This document shows, one piece after another, positions 34,128 to 44,193 of a DNA stretch of 46,354 bases. Position 1 is the stretch's first letter, and each line of letters opens with the position of its first letter. This stretch comes from an uncultured bacterium. Its GTDB lineage: Bacteria; Muiribacteriota; Ozemobacteria; Ozemobacterales; Ozemobacteraceae. The notes under the pieces were generated by a model. That model was not told where the DNA came from. It did no database searches and saw only the letters and a list, made by a program, of their open reading frames with translations. Made by a program: the position numbers and the translations under genes. The stretch lies in assembly GCA_946407375.1 (NCBI GenBank), contig CAMJNS010000009.1, forward strand, positions 1 through 46,354. The letters are read 5' to 3'.

Positions 34128-34616
34128 ATGTGTGACAACAACGATAATGTAAAAGAATTAATCGTAGTAGAACAATCTAAACCAACTGTTCCCGAAAAAG
34201 CTTTTCCATTATGTCTTTTAGACAAAAATTCTTATGTCGGTATTAAAGGGCTTGTTGGTATTTTCTTCTGGGTTGCATTAATTTATTTTGGCTATGGAAT
34301 AGTTCATTTTTTCATGTGGGATAACACTTTTTGGGGTATTATGTGGAATATATTCACTAAGCCAATTTATCTGATTTATCATGTTTGTGTTTTTTCTTTT
34401 ATGTATTGTCTGACTTGGGCAACATTCGATTCTTATTCTTTTAAACGTTCTTTAACCAGAATTATAATTATAATAGCTTCTATTGTTTATGTTATTTCAC
34501 CAGTTGATGCTATTCCTGATTTAACACCTTTTATAGGACAAGCTGACGATCTATTAGCTTTAATTGTTGGTATTTTAAACGCCATATCTTTGATGAAAAA
34601 GAAATCTATAAAATAA
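34128..34616 (+). CDS. membrane protein with DUF1232 (YkvA-like) domain
   Basis: YVISPVDAIPDLTPFIGQADDLLALIVGI. Confidence 0.85.
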   Translation: MCDNNDNVKELIVVEQSKPTVPEKAFPLCLLDKNSYVGIKGLVGIFFWVALIYFGYGIVHFFMWDNTFWGIMWNIFTKPIYLIYHVCVFSFMYCLTWATFDSYSFKRSLTRIIIIIASIVYVISPVDAIPDLTPFIGQADDLLALIVGILNAISLMKKKSIK

Positions 34617-34649
34617 GCGACAGTGGAGTAAAGAAAGACCTGCGCTAAC

Positions 34650-36605
34650 TCAATCTTTTTTTTCTTCTAAACACTTATAGACTTCGTATTTTTCGAAAAT
34701 ATCGACTAATTCTTTATTTAACCCCTTATTATTTGCATCCATACGAAGTATGTCTAAAGCTTTTTTTAGAGGCAAAGCTGGTTTATATGGTCTATCTTGG
34801 GCTGTCAGAGCATCAAAAATATCTGCAATTCCCATCATTTGCGATTCTATAGGTATATTGCTTTCAACAGAATGTCTAGGATAACCTCTGCCATTTAATT
34901 TTTCATGGTGAGCATAAGCTATTTCTGGAACCCTGGCTAAGTCTTTTCCCCAAGGAATTGTGGAAAGAAAAGAATATGAATATTTTACATGAGATTCTAT
35001 AGCTAATCTTTCTTGGTCGGTTAATGAACCTCGTTTTACAGATAGTGCGGTTGCTTCTCTTTGAGTTAAATAAGGAGTTATATTGCCATCTTTATCTGTA
35101 TATTCAGAATTAGATAATTCTGATATTTTTTCTGAACAACTTTCTTCTAGAACTGTTGGTTCATTTGATTTTATTAACATATTAATTGTATCTTCAATGT
35201 CTTTGATTTGTTTTTTGTAATTGTTTTCCTTTTCTTCTTTTATAGACAAAAACTTTTCAAAGCCATTGTTTGAGATATAATCATAACATTCTTGGTAATA
35301 ATCTGCTTCAATTGATTTTTTTATTAACTTATAACGAGAAATAAGATTATCTAATTCATATGGAAACAACTTTTTGCTCTTTGTGAGTATTTCATCGTTT
35401 ATACTGACTTTACCAAAATCATGCAGTAAAGAAGCGTATCTAATCTGTAATAGTTCTTTCTCGTTAAAACGAAGCTTAGCAAAAGGCCCTTCATGTATAT
35501 CATTAATTGTTTTTGCCAATGCAACAGTTAAATCTGCAACTCTTTCAGAATGACCGTGGGTACAGGGGTCTTTTGCTTCTATAGCGACTACTGAAGCTTT
35601 AACAAAACCATCAAAGGTTCTTCTTAAATCATATAATAGTCTTGCATTTTCCAATGCTACAGCAGCTTGTGAAGCTAAGTTATTTAAAAGGTCAATATCT
35701 TCATTATTAAATGGAATAATGTTTTCTTCTTCTAGTTTTACACCCTTTTTACTGGTTTCATAGTCCTTTCTTTTATTCATTAATTGAATAACACCAACGA
35801 TTTCTCCATTTTTATTATACATAGGAGCGGTAATCATAGATTTACTACGATAACCAGTAGATTTATCAAAATCTTGATTAAAACTAAAAGGGAAAGATGG
35901 GGGTACATAATATACATCTAAAATATTTAATGTCTGCCCTGTTTTTGCAGTAAAACCACTTATTGACTTATCATTTATTTCTAATAAAATATCTTTTTCG
36001 CCAGACCAGTTGGTTGATATATTTTGAGTAAAAACAAAACGTAGATTTTTTTCTCCTTCTTTTAAATAAAGACTACCTGCATCAGCTTTGACTAAATGTC
36101 TTGTTTTAGTCAGTATGAAATTCAGTAAATTTCCAATATTTTTTTGAGTAGTTAAAGCAATAGCAACATTGTTAAGAACAACTAACTTTTTTTGTATTTT
36201 ATTTAGCTCATCTTCTAAATCAATAATAGGTTTATAAATACAATCTTTATTTTGGGCTTTCAATAAAGTTTCTATGATTTTTTCTCTACTACAAGGGAGT
36301 TTTATATAAGTAAAATAATTATGTTCAAAAATAGCTTCTAAATATTCTTGATTATATCTTTCACCAATAGCTACAATTGGATTTATATTATGTTTTCTTT
36401 TAAGAATATCTAACAAATCAACAATATAATCTTCGAAAGCAGGGAAAAATAGAAAAATAACATCGTTCTCTTTTATACTGTTGTTTAATAATGACTTTAT
36501 ATCATTGAATACTTTTGCTTTTATTGAATTGTCATTAAAAATAGAAGAATAGAATTCGTCTTCAGGAAAACGATAAGCATATATTTCACTTGTATTATTT
36601 AACAT
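34650..36605 (-). CDS. GAF domain plus HD-GYP phosphodiesterase
   Basis: GAF region LVKADAGSLYLKEGEKNLRFVFTQN; HD-GYP HGHSERVADLTVAL, LLHDFGKVSI, HHEKLNGRGYP, ADIFDALTAQDRPYKPA. Confidence 0.92.
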   Translation of the reverse strand: MLNNTSEIYAYRFPEDEFYSSIFNDNSIKAKVFNDIKSLLNNSIKENDVIFLFFPAFEDYIVDLLDILKRKHNINPIVAIGERYNQEYLEAIFEHNYFTYIKLPCSREKIIETLLKAQNKDCIYKPIIDLEDELNKIQKKLVVLNNVAIALTTQKNIGNLLNFILTKTRHLVKADAGSLYLKEGEKNLRFVFTQNISTNWSGEKDILLEINDKSISGFTAKTGQTLNILDVYYVPPSFPFSFNQDFDKSTGYRSKSMITAPMYNKNGEIVGVIQLMNKRKDYETSKKGVKLEEENIIPFNNEDIDLLNNLASQAAVALENARLLYDLRRTFDGFVKASVVAIEAKDPCTHGHSERVADLTVALAKTINDIHEGPFAKLRFNEKELLQIRYASLLHDFGKVSINDEILTKSKKLFPYELDNLISRYKLIKKSIEADYYQECYDYISNNGFEKFLSIKEEKENNYKKQIKDIEDTINMLIKSNEPTVLEESCSEKISELSNSEYTDKDGNITPYLTQREATALSVKRGSLTDQERLAIESHVKYSYSFLSTIPWGKDLARVPEIAYAHHEKLNGRGYPRHSVESNIPIESQMMGIADIFDALTAQDRPYKPALPLKKALDILRMDANNKGLNKELVDIFEKYEVYKCLEEKKD

Positions 36606-36629
36606 TTTTACACCAGATTATTTTAAAAA

Positions 36630-38822
36630 TTATTTATACACCAACCCAAGCATAGTCATATCATCAGACTGTTCGGCTTCACCAACGTGCTGTTTAACGG
36701 CATTGTATACTATTGATAATAATTCTTTAGCATTTTCTCCTTTTTGTAATTCATCTAATGTAGCCTTAAGACGTTTTTCATTGAATAATTCTTTTTTATC
36801 ATTCATAGCTTCTGTAATACCGTCAGTATAGAAAAACAATTTATCACCAGAAGATAACTGCATAGTATGAACCTGATATTTTGTATTTTTTCTAACACCC
36901 ATTACGCGATTCTTTTTTTCATTTAGTATAAAAGAGAACTCGTTTTCTTCTTTGTGATGAACCAAAGGCGGGTTATGACCAGCATTTACATAAGAAAATG
37001 TTCCTGTTTTCAGGTCTAGAACGCCAAAGAAAACAGTTACAAACATAAATTCTTTATTGTTTTCAGTGAGTTGTTGATTTGCCTGTTCCATTACTAAGGC
37101 CAAATCAGGCTCTTGACCTTCAGAATATGCAGACGAAGCTAGCATTGCGCAATTCTTTAAAACGGTTTTTGAAATCATCATGAAGAGAGCTGCGCCAACT
37201 CCCTTGCCTGAAACATCAGCTATAGTAACAGCCAGATGATTCTCATCCAACATATAAAAATCATAAAAGTCACCGCCAACCTCTTTAGCAGGGTTCATGC
37301 TGGCTGCCAAATCAAATTCTTTTTTATTGGAAAAATTCGGTTCGACACTTGGCAACATTCCAGCCTGTATATTTCTTGCAACATTTAATTCTGTTGCGAT
37401 TCTTTCTTTATCAGCAGTAATTTTAGAAAGATTTTCCATATATTTTTTCAAATCACTGCTCATATCGTTTATGCAGTTAGAAAGAGCTTCTATTTCATCA
37501 CCGGTTTTTATCTCGAGCTTTTTGTCGAGATTGCCTTTTGCGATTTCTTTAACACCGTCTTTAAGATAAAGAATAGGGCTTATAGCTTTTTTTGAAATGA
37601 TGACACTTAGCCAGACCGATAAAATAATAAGTAAAACAAGATATAATGAAATAAGTTTTAAATGCTTTTTATAAAAAGAATTCATTAAAGTGTTAAAAGA
37701 CTCGGATTGTTTAATAACTATATTTTTTGCTTTACTAGCCGGTGCAATAACTTCATCTCGTTCTATAAGTGTTCCAAAGCTCCAGCCTATTGATTTCATT
37801 GGTGCATAAGCCAGATAGTATTCTTTGCCTTCAACGGTCACAAGAGCTATATTACTTGTTCCTGAAGCCATATTGATAGCTTCTTTTGCTAAACTACTAT
37901 CTTTTGATTCTCTTAAATCTTTATGCTCTTTAGATACAGCAAAAGGGCCTGTTTTGGTTGATGAGAGCACAACTTCACCCTTGTGATTTAAAGCAAAACT
38001 AATATTTGTATTTCCTAAGCCATCTTCTGTAAGTTGTTTATAAAGAGATTCCAAGCTTGCACCAACTGCGGCAACACCAGCAAAGCCGTTGTTATCATAA
38101 TAGGGTGCTGCGAAAGTAACGGCAAGAAAACCATCAGCAGCAGTATAAAAATCGGTGATTACAGTTTTTTGTTCTTTCTCTGCTTCCTTATACCAGGGAC
38201 GTTCTCTTGGGTCATAATTTTCATTGAATTCATCTGTAAAAATAATCTTACCTTCTTTATCGGGTAAAGTATCTATACAAATCAGATAGCCATTTTTAGA
38301 GCCTATATAAGATGAGGTTTGACGGCCTGTATAAAAACTGGATATAACTTTCAACATATCGGCTATGTTAGAAGAAATTCCTATCTCACGCTTTAATTCG
38401 TTGCTTATACCATTACGTTTAACTTCAGGGGCATAGTGAATATAAGCTTCACCACTATAAATTGTTTTTTCATTGCTTTTTGGAATAATTATTTCTTTAT
38501 ACTTATCTGGTTCAGAAACAATCTGAGTCATCTGTTTAGCTATAGATTCAGCATCATATTTTATTTCGCTCATGCCTATTTCCATACGTCTGGATTTTTC
38601 TACGGCAAGAGACATAAGATGCTTTGTAGCCTGTTTAACAGCGAAATCTTCTGTAAATTGTGCGGTTTTATCCCCTGTATTTTTACTGTTTAAAATGGTT
38701 CCATAGTATATCTCATTCATATTAAAACAGTAGAGCAAACCAAATGCAAAAAAGGATAGCAACGCTGTCGAAAGCAACAACAGAAGCATTCGATAAAGAA
38801 GATTCATTTTAAACAATTTCAA
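36630..38822 (-). CDS. Cache-HAMP-PP2C (SpoIIE/RsbU-type) phosphatase
   Basis: Extracytoplasmic Cache domain, HAMP, ELNVARNIQAGMLPS, NPAKEVGGDFYDFYMLDENHLAVTIADVSGKGVGAALFM. Confidence 0.93.
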   Translation of the reverse strand: MKLFKMNLLYRMLLLLLSTALLSFFAFGLLYCFNMNEIYYGTILNSKNTGDKTAQFTEDFAVKQATKHLMSLAVEKSRRMEIGMSEIKYDAESIAKQMTQIVSEPDKYKEIIIPKSNEKTIYSGEAYIHYAPEVKRNGISNELKREIGISSNIADMLKVISSFYTGRQTSSYIGSKNGYLICIDTLPDKEGKIIFTDEFNENYDPRERPWYKEAEKEQKTVITDFYTAADGFLAVTFAAPYYDNNGFAGVAAVGASLESLYKQLTEDGLGNTNISFALNHKGEVVLSSTKTGPFAVSKEHKDLRESKDSSLAKEAINMASGTSNIALVTVEGKEYYLAYAPMKSIGWSFGTLIERDEVIAPASKAKNIVIKQSESFNTLMNSFYKKHLKLISLYLVLLIILSVWLSVIISKKAISPILYLKDGVKEIAKGNLDKKLEIKTGDEIEALSNCINDMSSDLKKYMENLSKITADKERIATELNVARNIQAGMLPSVEPNFSNKKEFDLAASMNPAKEVGGDFYDFYMLDENHLAVTIADVSGKGVGAALFMMISKTVLKNCAMLASSAYSEGQEPDLALVMEQANQQLTENNKEFMFVTVFFGVLDLKTGTFSYVNAGHNPPLVHHKEENEFSFILNEKKNRVMGVRKNTKYQVHTMQLSSGDKLFFYTDGITEAMNDKKELFNEKRLKATLDELQKGENAKELLSIVYNAVKQHVGEAEQSDDMTMLGLVYK

Positions 38823-38897
38823 AATAAAAGACTCCGATAATACTATTAAAACAGGTTTTCTATAGTTCCATTATTTTAGAGAAGGGCTTCACCCAAA

Positions 38898-39464
38898 TTA
38901 GCTAAGAGCTAATCTTAAAATCTTAGTCGAGTGTTCTACCCCTGTAACCCAATGGTAAGCTTCTTCAAGTGATTCTCCAATAGAAAATACACCATGACCT
39001 TTTACTATAACTATTGGTGAATCTTTGAAAGCAGGGATGACTAATTCGGCAACTTCATTAGATGCTATAGCGTTTTTAGCTTCAATAACAGGTATTCCTT
39101 TTGGAAAATAGTATAACCCTTCCGCATCTTTAAGCATTAATCTGTTATTTTCTATATGCTTACCAGAGAGCGATTCTGCCACAACATGAGGAGAATGAGC
39201 GTGAACAATAGCTTTTGCGTTAGTATGCAAATAAATTGAGCGATGAACAGGTAATTCTCTAGAAGCTTTTACTGTCTGGGAATCATCTTGTTTTATGGCT
39301 GTTGTGATTAAATCTGGGTGGTCTATGTGATGTAGCATACAACCAGTGCGAGTAATAACCATTTGTTCATCGTTAAGACGAATGCTTAGATTGCCTGAAT
39401 GAGAGTTATTTAGCCCAACTACAAATAAATCGTTACCAACCTGACGGAAAGCATTTAAAAACAT
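38898..39464 (-). CDS. class II aldolase/adducin-family protein
   Basis: GNLSIRLNDEQMVITRTG, VHRSIYLHTNAKAIVHAHSPH, IVIVKGHGVFSIG. Confidence 0.9.
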   Translation of the reverse strand: MFLNAFRQVGNDLFVVGLNNSHSGNLSIRLNDEQMVITRTGCMLHHIDHPDLITTAIKQDDSQTVKASRELPVHRSIYLHTNAKAIVHAHSPHVVAESLSGKHIENNRLMLKDAEGLYYFPKGIPVIEAKNAIASNEVAELVIPAFKDSPIVIVKGHGVFSIGESLEEAYHWVTGVEHSTKILRLALS

Positions 39465-39474
39465 TTTTTGTTCC

Positions 39475-40524
39475 TTACTTAAGGCCCAAAACTTGGGGGA
39501 TTGTTTCTGCGTAAATTGGTTCGATAATACCTTTATCAGTAATAATGCCTGTTATTAATTCTGGTGGAGTAACATCAAAAGCTGGATTATAGACTTTTAC
39601 ACCGTCTGGAGCAACTTGAACACCGCCAAACTTGGTGATTTCATCAGGATTACGCTGTTCTATAACGATTTCATCATCATATTTTATGCTCATATCAAAA
39701 GTGCTGGTTGGTGCTGCTACATAGAAAGGAACGCCGTTATATTTGCACAAAACAGCTAGAGAATAAGTTCCAATCTTGTTGGCAACAAAGCCTTTGGCTG
39801 TAATTCTATCAGCTCCAACAATAACACCTTGAACTAAATCGTTTCTAATCAGACCTCCAGCCATATTGTCTGCTATAACAGTGACATCAAAGCCGTCTTT
39901 CATAAGTTCCCAGGCGGTAAGTCTAGCCCCTTGCAACAATGGTCTTGTTTCATCAGCAACTATTTTAATGTTTTTGCCAGCTTCTTTTGCTGCGCGAAAA
40001 ACACCAAGAGCTGTTCCATAACCTGCAGTGGCTAGTGCACCAGCATTACAATGGGTAAGCCAAGTTTCGCTATCGCCAATTAGTTCTTGACCATATTTAC
40101 CTATGGCACGACACATTGCTAAATCTTCTTCATAAATGGCGTTGGCTTCTTCTAAAGCTTTTTTAGCAGCTTTGTCTAGGTCACCTGTATGCAAGTTTAG
40201 AATAGCATTTCTTACTCTGTTTACTGCATAAAAAAGATTTACTGCTGTAGGTCTAGTGCCTGTAAGCAAATCACAGATGTTTTCCAAGAGTTCTTCTATA
40301 TGAAGATTTTTTTCTAAATTTTTAGGATTTATCAAACCAAGATAAACGCCATATGCAGCTGTTACACCTATTGCTGGTGCACCACGAACTTGCATGCCAA
40401 TAATGTTTTTGGCTACATCTTGTTCTGTGTGGCATTTTATGATTACTTCCTTGAGTGGTAAAAGAGTTTGATCTATTAGTTCTAGACAATTTTCATCTTT
40501 GTTGAAAAATACGGTTTTTATCAT
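39475..40524 (-). CDS. mtnA: S-methyl-5-thioribose-1-phosphate isomerase
   Basis: MQVRGAPAIGVTAAYGV, THCNAGALATAGYGTALGV, DETRPLLQGARLTAWEL, GADRITAKGFVANKIGTYSLAV. Confidence 0.95.
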   Translation of the reverse strand: MIKTVFFNKDENCLELIDQTLLPLKEVIIKCHTEQDVAKNIIGMQVRGAPAIGVTAAYGVYLGLINPKNLEKNLHIEELLENICDLLTGTRPTAVNLFYAVNRVRNAILNLHTGDLDKAAKKALEEANAIYEEDLAMCRAIGKYGQELIGDSETWLTHCNAGALATAGYGTALGVFRAAKEAGKNIKIVADETRPLLQGARLTAWELMKDGFDVTVIADNMAGGLIRNDLVQGVIVGADRITAKGFVANKIGTYSLAVLCKYNGVPFYVAAPTSTFDMSIKYDDEIVIEQRNPDEITKFGGVQVAPDGVKVYNPAFDVTPPELITGIITDKGIIEPIYAETIPQVLGLK

Positions 40525-40791
40525 AAATGCCCCCTATTTATAAGCTATAAGCCAGTCAATTAATTAAAGTTTCTATTGTTATTTAGTTTAGAGATTAGAG
40601 AAAAGAGCTTAGAATTCAGAGGATTCTTTCCGCAATCCTAACTGGTGTAATCATTATTGTGAGCTCTTGTCTCTGATTTTTTCCCGTAAAACCTTGAAAA
40701 TTATACACGAAATACTTTTAAAAGTACATTTAATTTATAAAATACCTTTTTTGTTTTTATTGCATTTATAGGTTAGCTTTGCCCCTATTTC

Positions 40792-41733
40792 CTAAAACTT
40801 AAGTTGGTCTATTGTTAATTTGCTAGGTTCTTCAGGATTATATTTTATTTGATATATTTTCCCTTGATTATCTTTTATAAAGGATTTAACCAGAAAACTA
40901 GCAAGAGAACCGGTAGCGAATTGAATTTTATTATTATTTTTATCTATATTAAAAACTTGATATTGACTTGTATTAGAGTCTTCTAGACTTTTTGTTTCTC
41001 CAAAATAACAAGAATCATTGTTATATCCAATAAAGTCAATATCAGTATCTTCTGAAATATTAAGTTGGTAATTTGTTCTTTCTCCAGATTTAAGATTATA
41101 TCTTTCTAGTACTTTCATTCCTCTAGATTTATCTATATGAGATAAAACAGAATTTTCTATTTCAAAATTTTTACTGTATGTGACTATGGCTTTACCTTGA
41201 CAAAACTCTGTATTATAAACAAAAATGTTACTACGTTCTGTATCTAATATATAAATATTTCCATCTTCAAATTCAATTCTAAATGGCTTTAGTAAAATAG
41301 TTTTCTCTTCTAGAGACCCAAATTGACCTATTTTTTTCCCCTCCATGTTAAATACATATATAATCGGGTTATCTGCATCGCAAAGGTATATGGCCTTTTC
41401 TTTGTTTTTGCCGTAATACCCAAAACAGAAATCTCCTACTGTTGAATAATAAGGCATATCTACGAACTGAATTGAACTTAAAAAATTACCATCGGTATCA
41501 AATTCAACTATTCTGTCTTTTAAACCGTCTGAAACCCATAGACTATTATCTGAAAATCTTATGGAATTTGGTCCAAAAGGAAGTTGTTTATCAAAATGTT
41601 CGTCAGCTTCTTGAGTTGTTTTCAAGTAGATAGAATTTTCATCTTCTCCTAGTGGCAAGTCTAAAGCATAAGCATTTATAGAAGTAAATAAAGATATGAA
41701 AAGAACAGATAGCAACTTTTTGTAATACTTCAT
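40792..41733 (-). CDS. exported NHL-repeat/beta-propeller-like protein
   Basis: Signal peptide; FGPNSIRFSDNSLWVSDGLKDRIVEFDTDGNFLSSIQF NHL-like repeats. Confidence 0.7.
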   Translation of the reverse strand: MKYYKKLLSVLFISLFTSINAYALDLPLGEDENSIYLKTTQEADEHFDKQLPFGPNSIRFSDNSLWVSDGLKDRIVEFDTDGNFLSSIQFVDMPYYSTVGDFCFGYYGKNKEKAIYLCDADNPIIYVFNMEGKKIGQFGSLEEKTILLKPFRIEFEDGNIYILDTERSNIFVYNTEFCQGKAIVTYSKNFEIENSVLSHIDKSRGMKVLERYNLKSGERTNYQLNISEDTDIDFIGYNNDSCYFGETKSLEDSNTSQYQVFNIDKNNNKIQFATGSLASFLVKSFIKDNQGKIYQIKYNPEEPSKLTIDQLKF

Positions 41734-42131
41734 TCAATTTTTCTCCTTGGATTAATTTATAATAGCATTTTTAATTGTTAAGCAACAGTGTTAAAAACAA
41801 AGTATTTTAGCTGATAATCAGTTTTTGAAAGTAAAAATAAAGTGGGAAAGTTGAGTATTTAAATAAACTTAGTTCAAGAATTTTTTACAGAATTAAAAAG
41901 ACTATTGAAAATTCGACTAAAATGGTAGAAAATAGAGTTTAGTGTTGAACTATATTGAGCGACATTAATTATAAATGATGTATAGCCATAGCTTCTTTCA
42001 GAAGTTTTGCGACTTGCAGAGATTCTGTTGCTAGCAATAATTAATAGCTGTTATTGTTTAAGTGGCTTTATTTGAGTTTTATAATTATTGTTGTTAGTAT
42101 GATTTATGTATTAAAGAGGAGATAACACAAA

Positions 42132-42380
42132 ATGGCAGTTAAATTATTTGTTGGTAACCTTCCCTTCAGCGTTGACAATGCAAAACTCAAAGAAGAATTT
42201 ACTAAATTTGGTGAAGTTGTAAGTGCTAACGTTGTAATGGATAAGAATTCCAAACGTTCAAAAGGCTTTGGCTTTGTTGAATTAGCTACCAAGGAAGCTG
42301 CTGATGCCGCTATAACTGGCTTGAACGAACAAGAAATGGGTGGGAGAAAGCTAACTGTTAGCATGGCTAAGAAACAGTGA
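42132..42380 (+). CDS. single-RRM RNA-binding protein
   Basis: KLFVGNLPFSVDNAKLKEEFTKFGEV...KRSKGFGFVELA (RNP2 and RNP1). Confidence 0.96.
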   Translation: MAVKLFVGNLPFSVDNAKLKEEFTKFGEVVSANVVMDKNSKRSKGFGFVELATKEAADAAITGLNEQEMGGRKLTVSMAKKQ

Positions 42381-43093
42381 ATGAAGAGCTTTTAAAAAAG
42401 ATAAAAATAGCAGGGGCAAAGAACTTTGATTCTTATGCTCAGAAGATACTAGAGGCCTCCGCAAATCATGGGGCCTTCGGAATGGAAATGGTCGATATGC
42501 TCCATGACCAGCTTCCTAGAACTTCTTGCGATAATTGCGGGAAATGTTGCAATTCTATTTCACTATACTCTCTTGAATATCATAGAGTAATGCGTGAAAT
42601 AATGGCGAAATGGCAGCCAGAACGTATTTTAAGGTTAATTAAATCTCTACTTTGTTTTGATTTAAGACAGGCTCAGGTAGGGGATGAAAAACGTTTAAGA
42701 TGTGTTTTTAGAGATGACGTAACAAAGGTATGTTTAGTTCATCCTGTAAGACCTTTTGCTTGTCGAATTTTTGGGCTTTTAAAAGAAAACGGGCTTAGAG
42801 AATGTAATAACGTAAAAGATCTCTCTTTGCCTGAACAAACAGTTAAAGAAGAGTATCTGATTAATCTGCAGGCTAAAATATTAGAAAATTCTGAAAGCTT
42901 TGAACCCTTTGCAGGAAAAGGTGAAATACATTTTTTCCCATTTGAATTTTGGTTTTTCAGATACTTATTTTCGCCAGAACGAGCATTACAAATTTATCGA
43001 GAAATATTAGTGCCTCTTTCCACACCTTTAACAAAGATGTGGGAAAAGCAAGAACAACTACCAGACTTATTACCCAGTGACTATGAATCATAG
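42377..43093 (+). CDS. YkgJ-family Cys cluster protein
   Basis: CDNCGKCCNSISLY...CVFRDDVTKVCLVHPVRPFACRIFG; overlaps the RRM stop. Confidence 0.85.
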   Translation: MNEELLKKIKIAGAKNFDSYAQKILEASANHGAFGMEMVDMLHDQLPRTSCDNCGKCCNSISLYSLEYHRVMREIMAKWQPERILRLIKSLLCFDLRQAQVGDEKRLRCVFRDDVTKVCLVHPVRPFACRIFGLLKENGLRECNNVKDLSLPEQTVKEEYLINLQAKILENSESFEPFAGKGEIHFFPFEFWFFRYLFSPERALQIYREILVPLSTPLTKMWEKQEQLPDLLPSDYES

Positions 43094-43102
43094 GAAAAAA
43101 CA

Positions 43103-44005
43103 ATGAAAATCAAAATACTATTTATAGCATTATTTACACTTATATCTTGTGTTTCGTTACAGGCTCAGACGCCAGAAGAATTAATTTATAAAAACTTAAT
43201 CAATCTTTCAATTCCTGAGAATAAAAGCATCAAGTCTTTTTCTATGGATTTAACCATTATTACTGAAAGTGGTAAATATCTTAGTCAAATCAGATATGAT
43301 AATGGAAGACTGGCATTTAACTGTTTTGATAGGGATTCGACTCCATTATTAGTTTCAAGAGATTCAAGTATTGTTTTTAATGATGCTCTTAATACAAAAG
43401 TTTGTTTGCTGAAACAAAACATAATGGTTTTAAAGGCTGTATATGAAAACAACCAGCTTAATGCTAATTTTAATTTTCATCAGCCAAATGAAGAAGAAAA
43501 AACTAATATAATTAAGGTTGATTTCTTAGAATTAGCCAAACAAGCTATGAATAATATGAAATCAAGTAAAGAAAAAGATTTAATAACTATTGTTGGAACT
43601 TCTGAAAAGAATTCCTCTTTGATTTGCGTTATTAATCCAAAAGATTCTTTCCCTTTAAAGAAAATGACTATTGATTGCGAAGACTTTAAGATTTTATTTG
43701 ATAACATCAAGGTTAATTCATCAATTGATGAATCAGTTTTCGTTTTTAAGGAACAGGACTTAATGTCATCTGGAATAGTTGTTGATGAACTTACCAAAAA
43801 TCAAAACAATACTATTCTTGAGAATATGCAAATGATTCAGAATTTGATGATTGCAGCTATGGTAAGAACTGCTTTTACTGAACCTGATATACAAGATGGA
43901 TTGAATAAAATGATTAATTCAGACAAACCTTTAGATTGGGCTCATCTTAAAGCCGTTGATGTTATAAAATCTGCAAAATTACGAAGATTATTCAAGCCAT
44001 TTTAA
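43103..44005 (+). CDS. exported LolA/outer-membrane-lipoprotein-sorting-like protein
   Basis: Signal peptide; ISLYS-independent fold guess from KKMTIDCEDFKILFDNIKVNSSIDESVFVFK pattern. Confidence 0.5.
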   Translation: MKIKILFIALFTLISCVSLQAQTPEELIYKNLINLSIPENKSIKSFSMDLTIITESGKYLSQIRYDNGRLAFNCFDRDSTPLLVSRDSSIVFNDALNTKVCLLKQNIMVLKAVYENNQLNANFNFHQPNEEEKTNIIKVDFLELAKQAMNNMKSSKEKDLITIVGTSEKNSSLICVINPKDSFPLKKMTIDCEDFKILFDNIKVNSSIDESVFVFKEQDLMSSGIVVDELTKNQNNTILENMQMIQNLMIAAMVRTAFTEPDIQDGLNKMINSDKPLDWAHLKAVDVIKSAKLRRLFKPF

Positions 44006-44021
44006 TATTCTGAATTAGTGC

Positions 44022-44064
44022 ATAAAAAAAGAAGCAATGATTTAACATTGCTTCTTTTTTTTAT
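44022..44064 (+). terminator. intrinsic terminator
   Basis: ATAAAAAAAGAAGCAATG-ATTTAA-CATTGCTTCTTTTTTTTAT. Confidence 0.85.
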
Positions 44065-44074
44065 GGTTTATAAA

Positions 44075-44146
44075 CTGGGGTGGCAGGATTCGAACCTACG
44101 AATGCCTGCTCCAAAGGCAGGTGCCGTACCGCTTGGCTACACCCCA
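44075..44146 (-). tRNA. tRNA-Gln (anticodon UUG)
   Basis: Minus strand TGGGGTGTAGCCAAGCGGTACGGCACCTGCCTTTGGAGCAGG...GGTTCGAATCCTGCCACCCCAG; anticodon TTG in CTTTGGA loop. Confidence 0.95.
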
Positions 44147-44193
44147 ATATCACCAATTTGGTGAATGTATTATACTATAGTTTGTTTTAATAA

